Shown here piece after piece: positions 55,577-64,000 of a stretch of 64,000 nucleotides of DNA. The DNA lies in contig NZ_CP007790.1 of assembly GCF_000835165.1 (NCBI RefSeq), positions 2,108,001 to 2,172,000 of the forward strand, in the 5' to 3' direction. Made by a program: the position numbers and the translations under genes. Under the pieces are notes generated by a model. That model had not been told where the DNA came from. It made no database searches and saw only the letters and a list, made by a program, of their open reading frames with translations. How positions within the stretch are numbered: the stretch's first letter is position 1; every line of letters begins with the position of its first letter. Source of the stretch: Corynebacterium marinum DSM 44953 (GTDB taxonomy: Bacteria; Actinomycetota; Actinomycetes; Mycobacteriales; Mycobacteriaceae).

Positions 55577-55629
55577 AAGGCGCGGTCTGGTGAGGAGAAA
55601 ACCTTCTCAACTCACCGGACCGCGCCTTC
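55577..55629 (-). terminator. Second hairpin after 5S rRNA
   Basis: AAGGCGCGGTCTGGTGAG and CTCACCGGACCGCGCCTT pair with a single G-T/C-type mismatch around a ~16-nt AT-rich loop; it lies 25 bases after the 5S 3' end. Confidence 0.6.
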
Positions 55630-55653
55630 GACGTTTTCTCTGTGAAATTTTTA

Positions 55654-55774
55654 GTGTCGGCGGTAACCTACTCTCCCACACCCTCCCGGGTGCAGTACCA
55701 TCGGCGCGGGCAGGCTTAGCTTCCGGGTTCGGAATGGGACCGGGCGTTTCCCTGCCGCTATCAACCACCGACAC
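55654..55774 (-). rRNA. rrf: 5S ribosomal RNA
   Basis: About 121 nt. The 5' GTGTCGGTGGTTGATAGCGG and 3' CCGCCGACAC ends pair as helix I, and the internal CGTTCCGGAACCCGGAAGCTAAG-type region (key bases GAACCCGGAAG) is present. Confidence 0.95.
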
Positions 55775-55820
55775 ACCCTCGGAACAACACCCCCCTGGGG
55801 GGGTGTGCCCGGTGATACGG

Positions 55821-55856
55821 GTGTGTTGTGTCAGATACTGCATAGTGGACGCGGGC
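55821..55856 (-). repeat. 23S processing stem, 3' arm
   Basis: This 36-bp segment is complementary, with few mismatches, to 59144-59178 on the other side of the 23S gene. In the precursor RNA they would pair and place the 23S in a loop for RNase III cleavage. Confidence 0.75.
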
Positions 55857-55921
55857 AAACCTTGAGTGTTTGCTTGATTTTGTTACGGTGCGTAAGTCCA
55901 CACCTCCCACACGTGGGGGGT

Positions 55922-59005
<3,084 letters not shown>

Positions 59006-59143
59006 CCACCGGCCACCCCAACGGGCGCCGGCAGGTGAACCTACTCGAACAAAACACACCGCACACACCCACCCCGGCCACACCCCCACACAGGGAACAC
59101 AACCAGGATCATCGGCGCATACGGCACACAAAAAAATAAAGAT

Positions 59144-59178
59144 GCTCGCGTCCACTATACAGTTCTCACACAACACAC
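59144..59178 (-). repeat. 23S processing stem, 5' arm with BoxA-like sequence
   Basis: Complementary to 55821-55856 across the 23S gene. It includes TGTGTGAGAACTGTATAG, closely like the 16S leader BoxA element at 61419-61436. Confidence 0.7.
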
Positions 59179-59283
59179 CACCTGCCCCACCACCCACCAG
59201 AAACACCCCACCACCCCCACAAAGAGGCAGCAGACCATCCCACCAGCAGGCGACAAGTCACAGATGATCACCGAAACAACCAT

Positions 59284-59320
59284 GTTGTCCCAGACACCCA
59301 ACAGCGTGCCAACATACCCG
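59284..59320 (-). repeat. 16S processing stem, 3' arm
   Basis: Imperfectly complementary to the leader segment 61400-61437 (shared words GTTGT, AGA, CAA, GTGCCAA, TAC in register), so the 16S precursor can be enclosed in a stem. Confidence 0.55.
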
Positions 59321-59471
59321 TCTACATGTTCATGACTTATCTTCTGGCTGTCATCGCCCACCGTGACGGTGCGCGTCCACCCGATTATTCATGCCGGCGG
59401 ATTGACACTCGCAACCCCAACCGACAGGCACCTTGGACACGACCACCGGTCGTGCGGGATTTGTTTAAGCT

Positions 59472-60996
<1,525 letters not shown>

Positions 60997-61418
60997 TAAA
61001 CTTCAGAAGAAATCAGAGCTGTGAAAAGCCCAAAACCCAACCAAAAACAAACAACCAGCACACCACCACCCCCACAACGGAGACGATGGCACACAAAATT
61101 GTCCATCAAAAACAACCACAGACACCCCCCACCACACAACCGCGCAGCAGGAAACGCCATGATCACAAAAAACAAACGACCCCCACTCCAACCCTGACGG
61201 GGAAAAAGCATCCGGAGGCCGCCACTTTCCAAACGCGACCATGATCCATGCCTGCACCACAACAACTCACACGATCACAACAACCGCGCGCATTATTTAC
61301 AGTGGCACCCATTGCAGCAGGTACCACCCGGCACACACCCACCACACACCCCCCACCAGGGGGACATGCAGCCGATGAACGACACAACCAAAGTCACAAA
61401 CAAAAGTACATTGGCACA

Positions 61419-61436
61419 CTATTGAGTTCTCAAACA
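61419..61436 (-). promoter_or_regulatory. rrn BoxA-type antitermination element
   Basis: Minus-strand TGTTTGAGAACTCAATAG matches the conserved actinobacterial rrn leader element used for Nus-factor antitermination. It also forms part of the 16S processing stem. Confidence 0.65.
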
Positions 61437-61495
61437 ACACACGCACACCATCCACCCTCACCCTCACGGGTTAAGGCTTTTTAGCGGCTTGATCT

Positions 61496-61524
61496 ACTTT
61501 ACTGTATCGGACTGACAGTGTCAA
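61496..61524 (-). promoter_or_regulatory. rRNA operon promoter
   Basis: Minus strand TTGACA (61519-61524) and TAAAGT (61496-61501) separated by 17 bp, a strong vegetative promoter about 500 bp before 16S. Confidence 0.8.
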
Positions 61525-61677
61525 ATCCAACCGGTGAAGTTCTTGTTCCGTTGCCGTCCCGGTAACCTCTCGGCAACCGTTCGTGGCGACGGGAATGACT
61601 ATACGAACTCATCGACCAAAGAAGCAAATCGCCAGCTCAGGACACTCAAAGGACCCTGGAGGCCTCGTTCCCGCCGG

Positions 61678-62934
61678 TTATTCGGCCACGCGCTCGATCG
61701 TGGCGCCCAGCGCCTGGAGGTTTTCCACGAAGTTCGGGTAGCCACGGTCGATGTGGTGGACGTCGTGCACCGTGGTGACTCCCTCGGCCACCAGGGCGGC
61801 GAGGACCAGCCCGGCACCGGCACGGATATCGGAGCTCCACACATCCGTGGAAGAGAGCTGTTCAATACCGTGCAGGACCACATGGTGCCCGTCGACGGTG
61901 GCGTGGGCGCCGAGCCGCTGCATCTCGTCGACGAAACGGAAACGCGACTCGAAGACGTTCTCGGTGATCACGCTCATGCCGTCCGCGATGGAGGAGATGC
62001 CGATCGCCATGGGCTGGAGATCCGTGGGGAAACCGGGGAAAGGCAGTGTCTGGTAGTCGACGGCGGTCGGGCGGCGGTTCATCCGCACGCGGAAACCGTT
62101 CTCGTAGGTTTCGACGTCGGCGCCGGCGACCTTGAGCTTTTCCAGCGCGAGGTGCAGGTGCCGCGGGGAGATCCCGCCGACGGTGATGTCGCCGCGGGTC
62201 ATCGCCGCGGCGTAGGCCCAGGTGCCGGCCACGATGCGGTCGCCCATGACCTCGTGCTCGGTGGGCTCGAGCTTCTCGACGCCGTCGATGGTGATGGTGG
62301 AGGTCCCCGCGCCGTCGATACGCGCCCCCATGGAGTTGAGCATCTCGCAGAGGTCGGCGATCTCCGGCTCGCGCGCCGCGTTGTCGAGCACAGTCCTACC
62401 TTCCGCGAGGACAGCCGCGGTGAGGATGTTCTCGGTGGCGCCCACCGAGGGGAAGTCGAGGCTGATCCTGGCGCCCCGCAGGGTCTCCACCTCCGCGACG
62501 ACGGCGCCGTGGGAGATGCGGGTGGTGGCGCCGAGTCTCTCAAGGCCGGACTGGTGCATGTCCAGCGGGCGGTTCCCGATCGCGTCCCCTCCCGGCAGCG
62601 CGACGACCGCCCGGCCGCAACGCGCGGTCAGCGGACCGAGCACGCAGACGGAGGCGCGGAACTGCCGCACGGCATCGAAGTCGGCGTCGGACTTCAGCTC
62701 CGCCGGGGTGGTGATCCGCACGACGCCCCCCTCGATGACGACTGTGCAGCCGAGCCCCTCGAGGACGCGCTGCATGAGAGGGACGTCGAGAATCTCAGGA
62801 CAGTTCGTCAGTGTGGTGGTGCCTTCGGCGAGCAGAGCCGCAGCCATAAGCTTGAGGACACTGTTCTTTGCGCCGCTGACCTTGACGGCGCCCTGCAGGC
62901 GGGCGCATCCGGTGACGAGAAATCGATCTTTCAC
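61678..62934 (-). CDS. murA: UDP-N-acetylglucosamine 1-carboxyvinyltransferase
   Basis: First committed step of peptidoglycan synthesis. The 418-residue product has [29 protein letters not shown] and FPTDLQPM motifs. The fosfomycin-target cysteine is replaced: the loop reads [11 protein letters not shown], Asp117 (codon GAC at 62584-62586), as in mycobacteria, so intrinsic fosfomycin resistance is expected. GTG 62934 gives the standard MurA length and lies 8 bases after TAGTGT (leaderless); GTG 62946 is an alternative. The rRNA operon follows on the same strand. Confidence 0.95.
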   Translation of the reverse strand: MKDRFLVTGCARLQGAVKVSGAKNSVLKLMAAALLAEGTTTLTNCPEILDVPLMQRVLEGLGCTVVIEGGVVRITTPAELKSDADFDAVRQFRASVCVLGPLTARCGRAVVALPGGDAIGNRPLDMHQSGLERLGATTRISHGAVVAEVETLRGARISLDFPSVGATENILTAAVLAEGRTVLDNAAREPEIADLCEMLNSMGARIDGAGTSTITIDGVEKLEPTEHEVMGDRIVAGTWAYAAAMTRGDITVGGISPRHLHLALEKLKVAGADVETYENGFRVRMNRRPTAVDYQTLPFPGFPTDLQPMAIGISSIADGMSVITENVFESRFRFVDEMQRLGAHATVDGHHVVLHGIEQLSSTDVWSSDIRAGAGLVLAALVAEGVTTVHDVHHIDRGYPNFVENLQALGATIERVAE

Positions 62935-63000
62935 GCTTCCCGACACTAGCCGAGTCCGCCGGTCCGGCGCGCGGCCCCGAACTTCGGCGGGATCAGCGCG

Positions 63001-63846
63001 TCAGGGAAGAGCGCCGATCCGGCGCGCGGCATTGACCGCCTCGTAGCGGGTGTGGGCCCCCAGCTTGCGCATCACTGAACGCAGGTAGGACTTCACGGTC
63101 TCGGCACCGATGCCCATCTCCTCGGCAGCCTCCACGTTCGTGTGGCCGAGCGCCACACAGGAGAGGACATCGAGTTCACGGGCGGAGAGCTTGGTCGACT
63201 GCTTCACCCGGACCGGGGACACCATCTGGTCGCAGAGCTGCTCGAGCTCCCTGCGGAGGAACTCGTCGTCCACCCGGTTGGCCAGCATGCGCAGCTTCGA
63301 GTGGGTGGAACGGACCTGTTCCCACTCGGCGCCGTTCATCACGCGGCCGGACTTCGCGATACCGGGTTTCCCGCCCTCGGCGCGACGCAGGGCGGAATTG
63401 ACGGCGAGGTCCTGCTCCAGGGTGCGGGCGGTCATGGTGACCTCCTCGATCACCTTGTCGCCCAGACGCACGGGGGAATGGACCCCGACATAGAGCACGC
63501 CGCGGATCTCCCGGCTGACGATCACCGGCACAGCCACGATCGAATGCAACCCCTCGTCCTGGATCGCGCGGTCGTTCTCGTGGGAGATGATGTTGGCCCG
63601 CGTGTAATCGGACACGCCGACTGGCCGGCGGGTGGTCACCACCCGCCCGCCGACGCCGGAACCGGGTTCGATCACGAGGTTCTGCAGGGCCGGCGTACGC
63701 AGCCCCACCCACTGGCTGATCTGCAGCCGGTTGTCCGGCAGCAGCGTCGCGTACATGGTGACGGGGATGCCGGTCGCGGTCTTCAGGGAGGTGAGAGCCG
63801 CCCGGACGGCTTCGTCGTCATCCTTGATTCTCTGCGAATCGATCAT
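63001..63846 (-). CDS. ramA: LuxR-type regulator with GAF domain, RamA
   Basis: A 281-residue regulator: GAF-like domain (residues ~15-155, including QWVGLRTPALQNLVIEPG) and C-terminal LuxR helix-turn-helix (LSARELDVLSCVALGHTNVEAAEEMGIGAETVKSYL). It is nearly the same as C. glutamicum RamA as I remember it, the acetate-metabolism master regulator that also represses itself. ATG 63846 is chosen because GGAGGAGG lies upstream. Its location beside murA matches C. glutamicum. Confidence 0.95.
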   Translation of the reverse strand: MIDSQRIKDDDEAVRAALTSLKTATGIPVTMYATLLPDNRLQISQWVGLRTPALQNLVIEPGSGVGGRVVTTRRPVGVSDYTRANIISHENDRAIQDEGLHSIVAVPVIVSREIRGVLYVGVHSPVRLGDKVIEEVTMTARTLEQDLAVNSALRRAEGGKPGIAKSGRVMNGAEWEQVRSTHSKLRMLANRVDDEFLRRELEQLCDQMVSPVRVKQSTKLSARELDVLSCVALGHTNVEAAEEMGIGAETVKSYLRSVMRKLGAHTRYEAVNAARRIGALP

Positions 63847-63900
63847 GAATCGTCCTCCTCCGGGCACACCCGTCCAGGTGCACCCAATGGACACATTGAC

Positions 63901-63906
63901 GGGGGT
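63901..63906 (-). promoter_or_regulatory. Candidate RamA site, promoter-downstream
   Basis: GGGGGT, followed by AACT, lies ~15 bp downstream of the likely ramA transcription start. RamA is known to bind short G4-6T or AC4-5 stretches. Confidence 0.5.
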
Positions 63907-63926
63907 AACTGTGTCTTCAGATGGGC

Positions 63927-63932
63927 ATTATA
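63927..63932 (-). promoter_or_regulatory. -10 box TATAAT of ramA promoter
   Basis: A perfect minus-strand TATAAT about 80 bp upstream of the ramA start; the -35 region (TTCCAC, 63951-63956) is weak, suggesting regulated use. Confidence 0.65.
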
Positions 63933-63942
63933 ACGCGTTACC

Positions 63943-63948
63943 GGGGGT
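63943..63948 (-). promoter_or_regulatory. Candidate RamA site, within ramA promoter
   Basis: A second GGGGGT, followed by AAGT, lies between the -10 and -35 regions, 42 bp (four helical turns) from the first. The pair brackets the promoter, as expected for autorepression. Confidence 0.5.
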
Positions 63949-64000
63949 AAGTGGAATCCGATTACACAGATCACGGTCCCACCGTTGCGGAAGAGATGGC

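Larger units (their letters stand above)
55317..55653. other. Intergenic region between rRNA operon end and ABC genes
   Basis: About 340 bp without genes. It contains the 5S-proximal hairpin (55577-55629), a terminator (55508-55550), and then the promoter region of the ABC operon (AT-richer sequence around 55340-55430). Confidence 0.6.
60997..61677 (-). other. rRNA leader and murA-rrn intergenic region
   Basis: About 680 bp with no credible gene. From the murA stop it contains a linker, the rrn promoter (61496-61524), BoxA (61419-61436) inside the 5' arm of the 16S processing stem, then ~400 nt of CA-rich leader. Confidence 0.8.

Noticed and set aside
55786..55808. CACCCCCC/GGGGGGGTG hairpin as a 6C-type small RNA
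   Set aside because: It lies in the 23S-5S spacer and lacks the two-hairpin 6C layout.

Overview
The window looks like a chromosomal core segment of a high-GC Corynebacterium. Supporting signs are a single-chain type I fatty acid synthase of about 3,036 residues with a separate AcpS, a RamA-type LuxR regulator next to murA, a murA-16S-23S-5S rRNA operon, a class Ib nrdHIE operon next to a GntR-type regulator, and many genes whose start codon sits 6-8 bases after a TANNNT box (leaderless transcription). From memory, the gene order from gntK/pncA/bcp/tetR through fas, rdgB-rph, murI, serB-ctaD, nrd, nadE, pgm and murA-ramA parallels the C. glutamicum cg2732-cg2831 region. I could not run an alignment. 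No insertion sequence, prophage or CRISPR array was seen.

Layout. 1-3450: a hexuronate/gluconate module with a cation-sugar permease fused to a cytidylate-kinase-like domain (5' end cut by the window), mannonate dehydratase and gluconokinase, with a GntR1-like operator between permease and manD. 3450-7000: nicotinamidase, a histidine phosphatase, a DUF305 lipoprotein, a DUF3618 protein, Bcp peroxiredoxin overlapping a TetR regulator (likely FasR), and a small acidic ORF. 7000-21800: AI-2E family permease, ferredoxin plus fatty acid desaturase, AcpS, FAS-I, and a three-gene cell-envelope stress-type operon. 22100-30300: tRNA-Leu, two small membrane proteins, purU, rdgB-rph, a metallo-hydrolase, murI-marR, rhomboid protease, an S58 peptidase, DUF2017 and clpS. 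30400-37200: CAP-domain protein, pncB, DinG-type helicase, Crp/Fnr regulator, PTH2 protein, serB. 37200-49700: ctaD, gntR, nrdE-nrdI-nrdH, rpmJ, nadE, fructosamine kinase, PPOX protein, two tRNA-Ala(GGC), a DsbA-like/MauE-like pair and pgm. 49800-55320: AGCS symporter, two crcB genes, and an FtsX-type ABC exporter. 55650-61530: 5S-23S-16S rRNA on the minus strand. 61678-63846: murA and ramA.

Shared themes. Lipid synthesis (FAS-I, AcpS, desaturase and a probable FasR) lies together. NAD salvage genes (pncA, pncB, nadE) are spread along the window. Central-carbon regulators (GntR, RamA) and a candidate target operon (manD-gntK) are in the same window. The most checkable observations are the permease-kinase fusion, the GntR operator, two NrdR boxes spaced by three helical turns, absence of nrdF beside ctaD, the Cys-to-Asp MurA active site at residue 117, and GGGGGT repeats bracketing the ramA promoter.
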